A stretch of DNA of 11,832 nucleotides from Thermoplasmatota archaeon (lineage in GTDB: Archaea; Thermoplasmatota; Thermoplasmata; Methanomassiliicoccales; Methanomassiliicoccaceae). Below are positions 1 to 6,566 of the stretch, piece by piece (the first letter of the stretch is position 1; the number at the start of each line of letters is the position of its first letter). A program made the translations under genes and the position numbers. A model generated the notes under the pieces. The model searched no databases. It was not told the origin of the DNA and saw only the letters and a program-made list of their open reading frames with translations. Location of the stretch: NCBI GenBank assembly GCA_022709105.1, contig JAKIXL010000033.1, positions 330-12,161 of the forward strand, in the 5' to 3' direction.

Positions 1-771
1 CTCCAGATGCCCGACCCATCAAAAGGCCGATCGGGTGTCATCGTGGAAGGCACGAGGTTGTTCTCGGAGGCTCTGAAGACCGAGACCATCACATCGGGAT
101 TTCTGGAGGGTCCGCTGCTGTCCCTAACCCAGTGTGCAGGGGCAGAGAAGGTCCTAATGGACTTGTATAACAACCCCTCCGCTGTCCACAAGGCACTGGC
201 AGTCTTTACTGAGTACCTCAGAGAAATGGTGAAGAGAATGGGTACGGCAAAGCCCAACGCCTGCATGTGGGACTACCTATGGGGTTCATACTCCTGCCTG
301 GGTGACAAGGAATATCATGAGTTCGAGGGTCAGCACAAATATGCTGGAGGTCTCAACGAATTGGTCCGCAAGGAGGGTATGGCCCTAGCGATACACAATT
401 GCGCCGACCTGCCACATATGGACTCCCAGGTCAAGGAGATGAAGCCGGATGTGTACACCATGGCCTATTATCCGCTTATCCCCGGCTCTCCATCGGCCAA
501 GGTTTGCATAGAGAAGGGATATGCGGACAACTGCGTCCTGTGTGGAACGATCGACCCCCAGGGATATGTGCGCTGGAGCAAGGAGAAGATGGAAAAGGTC
601 ACCATGGACCTGTGCCACGAGGTCTCAACAGCACTATGCGCTCGAGGGTTGAAGTCCAAGTACTGCATCGCTTCGAACTGCGAAGTACCCCCTGGCGTTA
701 GCACCAAGCTTGAGAACATCAAGGCGCAGGTGGATGCGGTCAAAAAGTATGGCCAGGTCGTCTGCAAGTAA
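1..771 (+). CDS. UroD-family zinc methyltransferase (MtaA/MtbA-like), 5' end cut by the window
   Basis: This is the C-terminal part of a uroporphyrinogen-decarboxylase-fold methyltransferase, the family that moves a methyl group from a methyl-corrinoid protein to coenzyme M or a similar thiol in the cytoplasm. The frame is open from base 1 through a Met codon at 7, and relatives are usually about 330-370 residues, so roughly the first 90-100 residues lie outside. Counting from that internal Met, the zinc-ligand pattern is visible as H130-x-C132 (IHNC) and C225 (SNCEVPPG), followed by the usual closing helix (ENIKAQVDAVKKYG). This HxC...C pattern separates the methyltransferases from true heme-pathway UroD. 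The methyl donor and acceptor cannot be read from sequence. It differs clearly from the second family member at 1379-2404. A terminator hairpin follows 33 bases after its stop. Confidence 0.88.
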   Translation, partial: LQMPDPSKGRSGVIVEGTRLFSEALKTETITSGFLEGPLLSLTQCAGAEKVLMDLYNNPSAVHKALAVFTEYLREMVKRMGTAKPNACMWDYLWGSYSCLGDKEYHEFEGQHKYAGGLNELVRKEGMALAIHNCADLPHMDSQVKEMKPDVYTMAYYPLIPGSPSAKVCIEKGYADNCVLCGTIDPQGYVRWSKEKMEKVTMDLCHEVSTALCARGLKSKYCIASNCEVPPGVSTKLENIKAQVDAVKKYGQVVCK

Positions 772-804
772 GCGGAACGCCGGTCATAGAACGCTTTGGA
801 GCAT

Positions 805-845
805 GAGGAGGGAGCAACCCTCCTCCTGTTCCCATTTTTTATTTT
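805..845 (+). terminator. Hairpin plus T-tract terminator
   Basis: GAGGAGGG (805-812) pairs perfectly with CCCTCCTC (818-825) across a five-base loop, and a T-rich tract with six consecutive T follows at 835-840. This is an intrinsic-terminator shape and would end the transcript of the upstream methyltransferase. In archaea the T-tract alone may be enough. The AT-rich end of this element merges with the TATA-like sequence of the next gene. Confidence 0.65.
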
Positions 846-900
846 ATACAACTTGCGATGATAAGGAACGAACGTAAAACCATGAAAGTTCAGCAGGGAG
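842..900 (+). promoter_or_regulatory. TATA-like element and ribosome binding site of the zinc-ribbon gene
   Basis: TTTTATACA at 842-850 resembles an archaeal TATA box. It lies about 60 bases before the ATG at 905, which would give a leader of roughly 30-35 bases. AGGGAG at 895-900 is a Shine-Dalgarno-like sequence four bases before the ATG. The promoter assignment is inference from composition and spacing only. Confidence 0.4.
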
Positions 901-904
901 TCAC

Positions 905-1228
905 ATGAGCAATATCGATCCAAGTTATTTGAGGGCAATGAGGGAGCACGGTTTCTCTGAGCAGACGGTGAGCGCGATCAAGAAGTTCAAGTGCCCTCAA
1001 TGCTCATTCGAGTTCTCGTTGACATATGGTCGAACCTTTGCGTGCAGAGGCTGTCCTGAAGCTGTCAGGTCATGCCCAAAGGCCAGGTGCCCAAAATGTG
1101 ACCACGAGTTCCTGATCCGGACGGTCGACCATGTTGGCAACAAGTATGATGAGCGCAACCTGTCGACGCACATGTCCAACGTAATTGATGATTATATAAG
1201 GGAGCAAGGCTGGAAAAAAAGCCGTTAA
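905..1228 (+). CDS. Small seven-cysteine zinc-ribbon protein, function unknown
   Basis: A 107-residue protein with a short helical N-terminus (residues 1-28) and a cysteine-rich core: C30-P-Q-C33, C47-R-G-C50, C57, and C62-P-K-C65, followed by a charged helical tail (about 82-104). The first and last CxxC pairs would form a zinc ribbon or rubredoxin-like knuckle; the extra Cys47/50/57 could bind a second metal or an Fe-S cluster. There is no signal peptide or membrane segment, so it is expected in the cytoplasm. I do not recognise a named family, although small proteins with a CxGC...CPxC arrangement of this kind occur in anaerobes. It sits between two UroD-type methyltransferase genes with its own likely promoter, so an accessory role in methyl transfer or metal supply is possible but unproven. 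Confidence 0.72.
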   Translation: MSNIDPSYLRAMREHGFSEQTVSAIKKFKCPQCSFEFSLTYGRTFACRGCPEAVRSCPKARCPKCDHEFLIRTVDHVGNKYDERNLSTHMSNVIDDYIREQGWKKSR

Positions 1229-1361
1229 GGTCAGATCATGATGTGGCTTGGTGCGGTATCAATAATCACCGACAATCGACATATGATGAGGGTCAAAGCG
1301 ACAACAACGAGATATGGCACGCCCTCGATATGAACATTGGAAAAAGAGTTCCGTTCTCTAC

Positions 1362-1367
1362 GGAGGG
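1362..1367 (+). promoter_or_regulatory. Ribosome binding site fixing the start of the second methyltransferase
   Basis: GGAGGG lies 11 bases before the ATG at 1379. It supports that start, and the resulting N-terminus (MNTKDMFLAALDGEP) has the usual beginning of UroD-family methyltransferases. Confidence 0.6.
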
Positions 1368-1378
1368 ATGGTTGATCA

Positions 1379-2404
1379 ATGAACACGAAGGACATGTTCT
1401 TGGCAGCGTTGGACGGGGAACCGATAGAGCGGCCTCAAGTGATGTACCAACATCTTGGCGGAGCACAACACCTCATCGAGCGAACTGGGCTGAGCTTGAG
1501 AGAGGCGTTCTGCGATCCACATAAGTTCGCGCGTCTATCCCTAGCCTCCCATAAGGTGTTCGGTTACGATAACGTAATGGCCGGCTGGGGCGACCTGTTG
1601 ATGGAGGCCAACGCATTCGGTGCGGTCCTGCACTTCTCAAGCGATGTTCGCTATCCTAAAGAAACACCGATACATCTCGAGGAAGTTGAACTTCTTGAGC
1701 CTATCGATCCCTTATCGCACCCACAATGGTCGGTGCCCCTGAAAGCAGCTACCATGATGAACGTTGCCATTGGGAAGGAGGTCCCTGTGCTCGGAGGCAT
1801 GAGTTCACCGTTCATAATCGCCGGGAGCGTGATAGGTTATGAAAACCTCCTCATCGCTCAGATGGTCGAACCAGACCTTGCGCACAAGCTCCTTCGAACA
1901 ATAACCGATTCGCAAAAAATGCAAGTGAAACATCTTGCAGCGGTCTCTGGGGTCGATGTGATATTCATCAGCGACGCGCTAGCGGATGCTGACCAGAACA
2001 TGCTGGGGCTTTGCCGGGAATTCGACCTAGACCATACCGGTGTTGTGATCAAGACCATCCACGGCGAAGGGATGAAGGTGATCGTACACAACTGCTCTGA
2101 ATCGCCGTACATCCTGGAAGAGATAGAAGCGTATCGCCCGGAAGCAATGCATATTCCAGTGAATTGGAGCGGGTACGATGAGGCCAGGGGGCGTCTTGGC
2201 GGAACCCGCATCGTTGCTGGCATAGATCATCGCGCACTGATCTATAGCGGAACTCCGGAGCAGATAAGGGCCGAGGTCTCAAGGGCACGTTCCTTGCACA
2301 ACGAGGACCACGCATCGATCTTGGCGCCTGCATGTGAGCTTCCGTTCGATACTCCTTTGGACAATATTCTGGCTCTGCGCGACGCGACATACATGGCTCT
2401 CTGA
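1379..2404 (+). CDS. UroD-family zinc methyltransferase (MtaA/MtbA-like), complete
   Basis: A full-length 341-residue member of the UroD-fold methylcobamide:thiol methyltransferases. The N-terminus (residues 1-20, with ALDGEPIERP) is the family's typical opening. The zinc-ligand set is H237-x-C239 (VHNCSE) and C319 (PACELPFD), followed by the closing helix DNILALRDA. Family knowledge: the zinc activates a thiol, commonly coenzyme M, to accept a methyl group from a methyl-Co(III) corrinoid protein. The only corrinoid protein in the window is the next gene, 400 bases downstream and on the same strand, so it is the natural candidate partner, though they may not share a transcript. Nothing looks truncated. 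The specific substrate pathway cannot be inferred, and MtaA, MtbA or a homologue with another acceptor are all possible. Confidence 0.9.
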   Translation: MNTKDMFLAALDGEPIERPQVMYQHLGGAQHLIERTGLSLREAFCDPHKFARLSLASHKVFGYDNVMAGWGDLLMEANAFGAVLHFSSDVRYPKETPIHLEEVELLEPIDPLSHPQWSVPLKAATMMNVAIGKEVPVLGGMSSPFIIAGSVIGYENLLIAQMVEPDLAHKLLRTITDSQKMQVKHLAAVSGVDVIFISDALADADQNMLGLCREFDLDHTGVVIKTIHGEGMKVIVHNCSESPYILEEIEAYRPEAMHIPVNWSGYDEARGRLGGTRIVAGIDHRALIYSGTPEQIRAEVSRARSLHNEDHASILAPACELPFDTPLDNILALRDATYMAL

Positions 2405-2804
2405 ACGCCGCACACTTCCTATCATTATTGACGTTATCGGCCTTGGTGGATGCCACTGCCAATTTTCCCCGTTCACGAACCCGCATATCGGCCGTAGTCG
2501 ATAAGATGCGTTAAGGCAGCCCTGTCGGCCATGCGACGGCAGTCTAATCAGGCGCTTACGAACACGGGCTTGTAGTTAAGGCGTCCATTGGCCCGTGAAG
2601 TCAGATAATAAGCCTTCAGAGAACAAGAGCGCCTCAAGATAGGTCGATGTTATTTGCTTCCCTCTTGACGTTCATTGCCGTTCGACCGTCCACTGTCCGG
2701 AATCGGTCACCCATTTCCGTGCCAAGGATTAATATTGAAATCCTCATCCATCGACCGGACAGGACCAGGTCATTCCCATCAAGTCCTTGTCAGGAAGGTG
2801 GAAC
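2405..2804 (+). other. 400-base gene-free stretch with several inverted repeats
   Basis: No convincing coding region or RNA gene was found here; the short open frames are not gene-like. Three inverted repeats are visible: CACGGGC (2563-2569) with GCCCGTG (2591-2597); CTGTCCGG (2693-2700) with CCGGACAG (2755-2762); and AGGATT (2725-2730) with AATCCT (2739-2744). The last two are nested and enclose an AT-rich island. The stretch probably holds the end of the methyltransferase transcript and the promoter or leader of the corrinoid-protein gene. Confidence 0.5.
2693..2762 (+). promoter_or_regulatory. Nested inverted repeats around a TATA-like island before the corrinoid gene
   Basis: An 8-bp perfect inverted repeat (2693-2700 with 2755-2762) encloses a 6-bp one (2725-2730 with 2739-2744). 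The AT-rich centre, TTAATATT around 2729-2736, could be an archaeal TATA box about 70 bases before the ATG at 2805. The arms could be operator half-sites in DNA or a stem in a longer leader RNA; the sequence alone does not decide. Confidence 0.3.
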
Positions 2805-3458
2805 ATGGACAAGGCGCGCATCCTCGCCGGGCTCGAGCACGCAGTAGTTTCAGGCAAGAAGGAGGATGCCATACGCCATGCCAATAACGCCATACGCCAC
2901 GGTCTGAGTGCAATGGAGGCCATAGACAGCGGACTCATAAAAGGCATGAACATCATCGGGGACCGTTACTCCCGCCACAAGATTTTTTTGCCCCAGGTGC
3001 TTCTCGCCGCTGATGCGATGTATGCGGCGCTTAACCTCCTGCTCCCCCATCTGTCCGTGGAAGCAGCATCGGAACGGGCGGTCATCGTCATCGGCGTCGT
3101 TGAGGGTGACGTCCACGACATTGGAAAGAACATCGTGCGGGCCATGATGGTGGCCGCCGGCTATGACGTTCGCGACCTAGGTAAGGACCAGCCCGAGGAT
3201 ACATTTGTCCGTGAGGCCAAGCTATCGAAGGCGTCAATCGTCGCCATGAGCACTCTGATGACTCCGACCATGGATTCAATGAAGACGACGGTGGATGCGC
3301 TCGTGGAGGACGGCGTTAGGTCCAATACCTTGATAATGATAGGTGGACCTCCAACATCAAAGGAGTTCGCCGATGAGATCGGCGCGGACCTTCATGCCGT
3401 GAGCGCTCAGGAGGCTGTTGCATTGGTCAGGGCGTCGCTCAACCGCAAGAGGAGATGA
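2805..3458 (+). CDS. Corrinoid (cobalamin-binding) methyl-carrier protein, MtaC/MtbC/MttC type
   Basis: A 217-residue cytoplasmic methyl carrier with the two usual domains: a helical cap domain (about 1-88, including GMNIIGDRYSRHKIFLPQVLLAAD) and a Rossmann-like B12-binding domain (about 92-212). The base-off cobalamin motif D102-x-H104-x-x-G107 is intact within GDVHDIGKNIV; H104 should be the lower cobalt ligand. The S149-T-L151 and GG180-181 contacts for the nucleotide tail are also present. I chose ATG 2805 over the TTG at 2787 because GGAAGGTG (2793-2800) sits just upstream and the N-terminus then matches the family. The protein would shuttle a methyl group from a substrate-specific methyltransferase, not present here, to a UroD-type enzyme. 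The family's late glycine-rich turn reads ADLHAVSAQEAV here, a mild departure. Substrate class cannot be assigned. Confidence 0.92.
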   Translation: MDKARILAGLEHAVVSGKKEDAIRHANNAIRHGLSAMEAIDSGLIKGMNIIGDRYSRHKIFLPQVLLAADAMYAALNLLLPHLSVEAASERAVIVIGVVEGDVHDIGKNIVRAMMVAAGYDVRDLGKDQPEDTFVREAKLSKASIVAMSTLMTPTMDSMKTTVDALVEDGVRSNTLIMIGGPPTSKEFADEIGADLHAVSAQEAVALVRASLNRKRR

Positions 3459-3480
3459 CGTTTTTTCAAATATCTTAAAC
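3459..3480 (+). terminator. T6 tract after the corrinoid gene, grading into a TATA-like sequence
   Basis: Six T residues at 3461-3466 follow two bases after the corrinoid-protein stop codon, a typical minimal archaeal termination signal. The adjoining AT-rich bases 3467-3478 could also serve as a promoter element for the pseudouridine synthase about 90 bases further on. There is no strong hairpin. Confidence 0.4.
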
Positions 3481-3566
3481 GATGCGCTCTTTTTCGGCAA
3501 CCTTAAAGCAGGACTAGTTTCATGAAACCGGTCGCGGATGCTCAATAGGAGGCATATTACGAGGGC

Positions 3567-4373
3567 ATGTCAATGCGCCATCATGTGGAAGGGCCTTGTT
3601 CGTGTGAGACCGTAAGCTCGGGAGAAAAAACTTCCTCTGCGGGCGAGAGGGTCGCCAAGGTGATCGCTAGGGCTGGCGTCTGCTCGCGCCGAGACGCTGA
3701 GAGGATGATCGCGGATGGCCGCGTCACCGTTAACGGATCGGTGTTGACATCGCCGGTACTGAACGTAATGTACGGGGACGTCATAACGATCGACGGGAGG
3801 CCTTTACAGAGGGCTGAAAGAACTCGATTATGGCGATATCATAAACCGACTGGTACGATAACTGCGATGAGGGACCCTGGGGGGCGCCCGACCGTTTTTG
3901 ATAGATTACCTTCCGGGATGCCGCGCGTAATGAGCGTCGGGCGCCTCGATTTCAACACCGAAGGGCTTCTGCTCCTCACCAACGATGGGGAACTGGAGCG
4001 ATACCTTGAGCTGCCACAGAATGCCTGGTTAAGGCGCTACAAGGTGCGCGTCAGGGGGACCGTGGACCGCAAAAAACTAGAACCGCTCAAGGGAGGCGTG
4101 ACCATTGCGGGCATCAGGTATGGACCCATAAATATTGAAATAGAGAGGGATGGAAAAGGGAACGACCATTGGTTGATCGTCTCTATCAGGGAGGGCAAGA
4201 ACCGTGAGGTACGCAACATCATGGCCTTCCTCGGGCTGAAGGTGATGCGCCTTATCCGGGTGGAGTATGGTCCGTTCGTTCTAGGCGATCTGCCGCCCGG
4301 AGGCATCGAGGAAGTATCACAAGGCCTCCTTCATTCTTGCCTGAGGGGTTTCTTCGGCGAAAGAGGCCCGTAA
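3567..4373 (+). CDS. RluB/RsuA-family rRNA pseudouridine synthase, bacterial type
   Basis: A 268-residue enzyme that converts a specific uridine in rRNA to pseudouridine. An N-terminal S4 RNA-binding domain (about 27-75, with RAGVCSRRDAERMI) is followed by the catalytic domain. The catalytic motif GRLDFNTEGLLLLTNDG (125-141) contains the expected nucleophile D128, and the C-terminal motif REGKNREVRNIM (208-219) is intact. Length and order match bacterial RluB rather than archaeal Cbf5, Pus10 or TruD enzymes. Detailed wording, such as RTRLWRYHKP at 86-95, recalls alphaproteobacterial members, which suggests transfer from bacteria; this is from memory and needs a tree. AGGAGG at 3547-3552 supports ATG 3567, while GAGGG at 3561-3565 would suit ATG 3573. 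It appears to be a single-gene unit unrelated in function to its neighbours. Target base (23S, 16S) is undetermined. Confidence 0.92.
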   Translation: MSMRHHVEGPCSCETVSSGEKTSSAGERVAKVIARAGVCSRRDAERMIADGRVTVNGSVLTSPVLNVMYGDVITIDGRPLQRAERTRLWRYHKPTGTITAMRDPGGRPTVFDRLPSGMPRVMSVGRLDFNTEGLLLLTNDGELERYLELPQNAWLRRYKVRVRGTVDRKKLEPLKGGVTIAGIRYGPINIEIERDGKGNDHWLIVSIREGKNREVRNIMAFLGLKVMRLIRVEYGPFVLGDLPPGGIEEVSQGLLHSCLRGFFGERGP

Positions 4374-4404
4374 TGAAAGAAGCCCAACATCTGGCCAAGA
4401 TCAC

Positions 4405-4438
4405 GGGCAAATGATGCCAGGCATCATTGTTCATGCCC
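4405..4438 (+). terminator. Strong two-part hairpin downstream of the pseudouridine synthase
   Basis: AATGATGCC (4410-4418) pairs perfectly with GGCATCATT (4420-4428), and the flanking GGGCA (4405-4409) pairs with TGCCC (4434-4438) across a five-base bulge. It starts 32 bases after the stop codon. No T-run follows directly, so it may be a terminator, a processing site or, at the DNA level, an operator for the next gene. Its role is uncertain. Confidence 0.4.
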
Positions 4439-4511
4439 ACATGATCTCCATGTTCAAATTCTCTATTGATAATGGGTCCTTCCTTCCAGAATGTCGATTT
4501 CTCAAACTATC

Positions 4512-4547
4512 TTTATACTGTGTAGGCCATATCACGAGAAAGTGGTG
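4512..4547 (+). promoter_or_regulatory. TATA-like promoter of the GTPase gene
   Basis: TTTATA at 4512-4517 in an AT-rich setting is about 38 bases before the ATG at 4550, the spacing expected for an archaeal promoter giving a very short leader of about 10 bases. A weak GGTG at 4544-4547 precedes the start. Inference from sequence pattern and distance. Confidence 0.45.
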
Positions 4548-4549
4548 CC

Positions 4550-5218
4550 ATGAAGATCGCACAGATCGCAGGCTTTTTGGGCAGCGGCAAGACCACGCTG
4601 CTTATCGAGGTCGCCAAAGAACTGGTGACCAGGGGGAAGCGCATCGCAATCGTGGTCAACGATGTAGGCGAGATCAATGTCGATTTCAAGATCGTAGATT
4701 CCTATGGTCTCAAAGCCAGGGAAATGTCCGGCGGATGCATATGCTGCGAGATCGCCGGCAATTTCGCCAATACTCTAGCGCTGCTCTATACGAGCTTTAA
4801 TCCAGATATCGTCATCGTTGAACCATCAGGCGTTGCTATACCATGGGGTCTGAAGCGAGCGGCCGAGTATTCCGAGGCCGAGGTGCCAGTGACGATCGAT
4901 CACGCGCCTGTTCTGACACTGGTAGACTCGACACGGATCGATGCATTACTGGGCACTGTGCGCAGGCTCGTGGTAACTCAGATACGGGAGGCGGATGTCT
5001 GCCTAATCAACAAGGTCGACGCCTCGGACGAGGGGCGCATCAAACGCTCGGAGGATCTGGTCAAGGAGATCAATCCTAAGTGTGAGATCATGAGGATCTC
5101 CACCCATAAAGGAATGGGAGTGAAGGAGGTGGCCCAAATAATTGCGGAAAGGTCATCATCGAGGTACGATGAAGCGGTGGAGCGCGAACTCCTACGGCAG
5201 CAGTACGGGAGCGGTTGA
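4550..5218 (+). CDS. G3E-family GTPase (CobW/HypB/UreG-like metallochaperone)
   Basis: A 222-residue P-loop GTPase of the G3E class, whose members insert or deliver metals or cofactors (nickel for UreG and HypB, zinc or cobalt-related roles for CobW/COG0523, corrinoid loading for MeaB). Visible motifs: Walker A GFLGSGKTT (8-16), the COG0523-type metal site GGCICC (61-66, a CxCC pattern), EPSG (91-94) and the guanine-specificity motif NKVD (154-157). The C-terminal domain typical of long CobW proteins is absent, so the size is like UreG/HypB while the CxCC motif is like CobW. The next gene begins two bases after its stop, so they are almost certainly co-transcribed and may form a complex. Given the neighbourhood, a plausible client is a zinc or corrinoid methyltransferase system, but this is inference and no client can be named. 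Confidence 0.88.
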   Translation: MKIAQIAGFLGSGKTTLLIEVAKELVTRGKRIAIVVNDVGEINVDFKIVDSYGLKAREMSGGCICCEIAGNFANTLALLYTSFNPDIVIVEPSGVAIPWGLKRAAEYSEAEVPVTIDHAPVLTLVDSTRIDALLGTVRRLVVTQIREADVCLINKVDASDEGRIKRSEDLVKEINPKCEIMRISTHKGMGVKEVAQIIAERSSSRYDEAVERELLRQQYGSG

Positions 5219-5220
5219 GC

Positions 5221-5688
5221 ATGGGAGATATCGACGAGGACATACACATCGAGATGCATCGAGAGGCAGATGAACTAGGCAAGTTCGCCACCCACATGAT
5301 GATCCACGCTCCAAAAACCATGACCCGTGACGAGGCGGCCGCCGCTTTGGGGGAGCTCCTCTCAGTGATCACAAAGCGATGCATGGACCACGGCGCTGAT
5401 CTGGTCGGCCATGTCAAGGCTTTCCTGAAGGCCTCGAACGGCGCGATGTCCGCTAGCCTCATCGATCTGGGCAAAGGGCCGAACATAACGCACGACTTTG
5501 GTCATGAGGCGACCTTCCAGGATGCTGAACTTACCTTGCACGTAATCGTACACGGCATCTGGGACCCAGAAGTAAGGGAACAAAGCCTTGAGGCAATCGA
5601 GACGGTCTTCAAAAAGCATGGACTGAATTATGAAATAATCAAAGACTACTATGAAACAGAGAAGGGCATGGCCCACCATGGAGGATGA
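5221..5688 (+). CDS. Histidine-rich hypothetical protein, partner of the GTPase
   Basis: A 155-residue protein that I do not recognise. It contains 13 histidines (about 8 percent), including pairs spaced for metal binding: H9/H13, H25/H29, H91/H95 (in NITHDFGH), H107/H111 and a terminal H152-H153. It has one cysteine (C54), no signal peptide and no membrane segment. Secondary structure looks mixed, with helices around 35-56 and 117-134. The start at ATG 5221 is two bases after the GTPase stop; the in-frame TTG at 5215 overlaps the stop and is less likely. Tight coupling to a metallochaperone GTPase plus the histidine content suggests a metal-binding partner or client, comparable in logic (not in sequence) to HypA with HypB or UreE with UreG. 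No function is assigned. Confidence 0.75.
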   Translation: MGDIDEDIHIEMHREADELGKFATHMMIHAPKTMTRDEAAAALGELLSVITKRCMDHGADLVGHVKAFLKASNGAMSASLIDLGKGPNITHDFGHEATFQDAELTLHVIVHGIWDPEVREQSLEAIETVFKKHGLNYEIIKDYYETEKGMAHHGG

Positions 5689-5841
5689 GCGTTAGGCAAG
5701 ATGAGCAGGCTCCTCGTATTGGTCAGCAAATGCTCGTTTCTAATCAGAGATATTAGCTGTAACGAGATGATCTGAGCGCCGATCTCTTTAATGAGCTCGA
5801 CGGGCAGATCGACCAGGGAACACAAGAGGGTCATACGGGGC

Positions 5842-5860
5842 GGCCCGCTGACAGCGGGCC
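5842..5860. terminator. GC-rich hairpin between convergent genes
   Basis: GGCCCGCT (5842-5849) and AGCGGGCC (5853-5860) form a perfect 8-bp stem with a three-base GAC loop. It lies in the roughly 200-base gap between the histidine-rich protein gene (plus) and the regulator gene (minus), 31 bases beyond the regulator's stop. This is the expected place for a bidirectional terminator. No long T-run follows on either strand. I see nothing else in 5689-5891. Confidence 0.5.
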
Positions 5861-5891
5861 ATTACGGCCTATCGATCTTTCTGCCCGTCCC

Positions 5892-6524
5892 TCATCTTCT
5901 CTTCTCGAAAAAGCTCTTGAGAATGTTCCGCTCCCCCCGTTTGATGGTCTCGGCCACCGTTGAGGTGGACATCCCTGACATCAGAGCCAGTTCTTCCAGG
6001 GTTACCTTACGAGGAAAATCAAAGAAACCCCTCTCCAGCGCGAGTCTCAGAACCTTCTCCTGCTTCCGGGTGACCACCGGACGATCGACCGCTCGTGCAA
6101 TGCGATTGATCTCGATATCTGCTCCGCGGGACGATATGGTCTTGATCAGATTGGGCAGTGAACCCTCGCTCCCCGATAGCACCTTGAAATACACCTTGTT
6201 GTCCCCACTAGACCAGGCTGATTCAAGGAAGCAGCCACAATCCACGATGGCCCATATTATCCAGAGCTCACGCACTGCCACCGAGCCGACCACTCGCCCC
6301 TCGGAAGATTCCATGACCTCCAGGCTTACGATCTCCGGCCTTGCCCGTACGTCGCTCATAGCACTCTCAATATCGGCCTCCAGTCCATTGATCTCGAACA
6401 GGGCCTGCCCTCCTTTCTTCCTCCAGGGGATACACTCCGTAATGGTCACTGTGCAGGATCTCTCGGCGGCGAAATCCGAGATCCAAAAACACAGCCCTCG
6501 GATGGAGAACTCGGCTTCCATCAT
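5892..6524 (-). CDS. HTH_10 (bacterio-opsin-activator type) transcriptional regulator
   Basis: A 210-residue regulator with a C-terminal HTH_10 domain (about 152-205). The pattern TRKQEKVLRLALERGFF, then DFPRKVTLEELALMSGMS and a recognition helix through TVAETIKRGERNIL is characteristic of the archaeal Bat-type family. The N-terminal 145 residues look like a small-molecule or redox sensing region of two alpha/beta halves, and include C12, C24, C31, C96 and C98, which could sense metal or redox state. The start is ATG at 6524 (the second codon is also ATG). It is divergent from the HyuA-like gene at 6660, with a 135-base gap containing a perfect 9-bp inverted repeat just upstream of its own start. 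That layout suggests local control of the HyuA genes and self-regulation, as an inference. The effector is unknown. Confidence 0.88.
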   Translation of the reverse strand: MMEAEFSIRGLCFWISDFAAERSCTVTITECIPWRKKGGQALFEINGLEADIESAMSDVRARPEIVSLEVMESSEGRVVGSVAVRELWIIWAIVDCGCFLESAWSSGDNKVYFKVLSGSEGSLPNLIKTISSRGADIEINRIARAVDRPVVTRKQEKVLRLALERGFFDFPRKVTLEELALMSGMSTSTVAETIKRGERNILKSFFEKRR

Positions 6525-6544
6525 GTGGACAGGTCCGGTTCAAG

Positions 6545-6566
6545 CCAATATTGCCGCCAATATTGG
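6545..6566. promoter_or_regulatory. Perfect 9-bp inverted repeat, candidate operator
   Basis: CCAATATTG (6545-6553) and CAATATTGG (6558-6566) are exact reverse complements separated by CCGC. Each arm also contains the self-complementary octamer CAATATTG, so the element can equally be read as two GCCAATATTG direct repeats 13 bases apart. It lies about 20 bases from the regulator's start codon and about 95 bases from the HyuA start. It is placed where it could block or direct the regulator's own promoter. The binding protein is not proven; the adjacent HTH_10 regulator is the obvious candidate. Confidence 0.6.

Noticed and set aside
1243..1524. 93-residue open frame overlapping the start of the second methyltransferase
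   Set aside because: It overlaps a clear gene in another frame and has no motif or sensible ribosome binding site.
2551..2625. tRNA-like fold around the CACGGGC/GCCCGTG repeat
   Set aside because: No T-loop consensus, no credible anticodon arm and no acceptor stem pairing could be found.
2405..2804. Cobalamin riboswitch before the corrinoid-protein gene, prompted by GCCACTG at 2452-2458
   Set aside because: Only this short string matches; the characteristic B12 box and the other conserved junction elements were not found, and such riboswitches are mainly bacterial.
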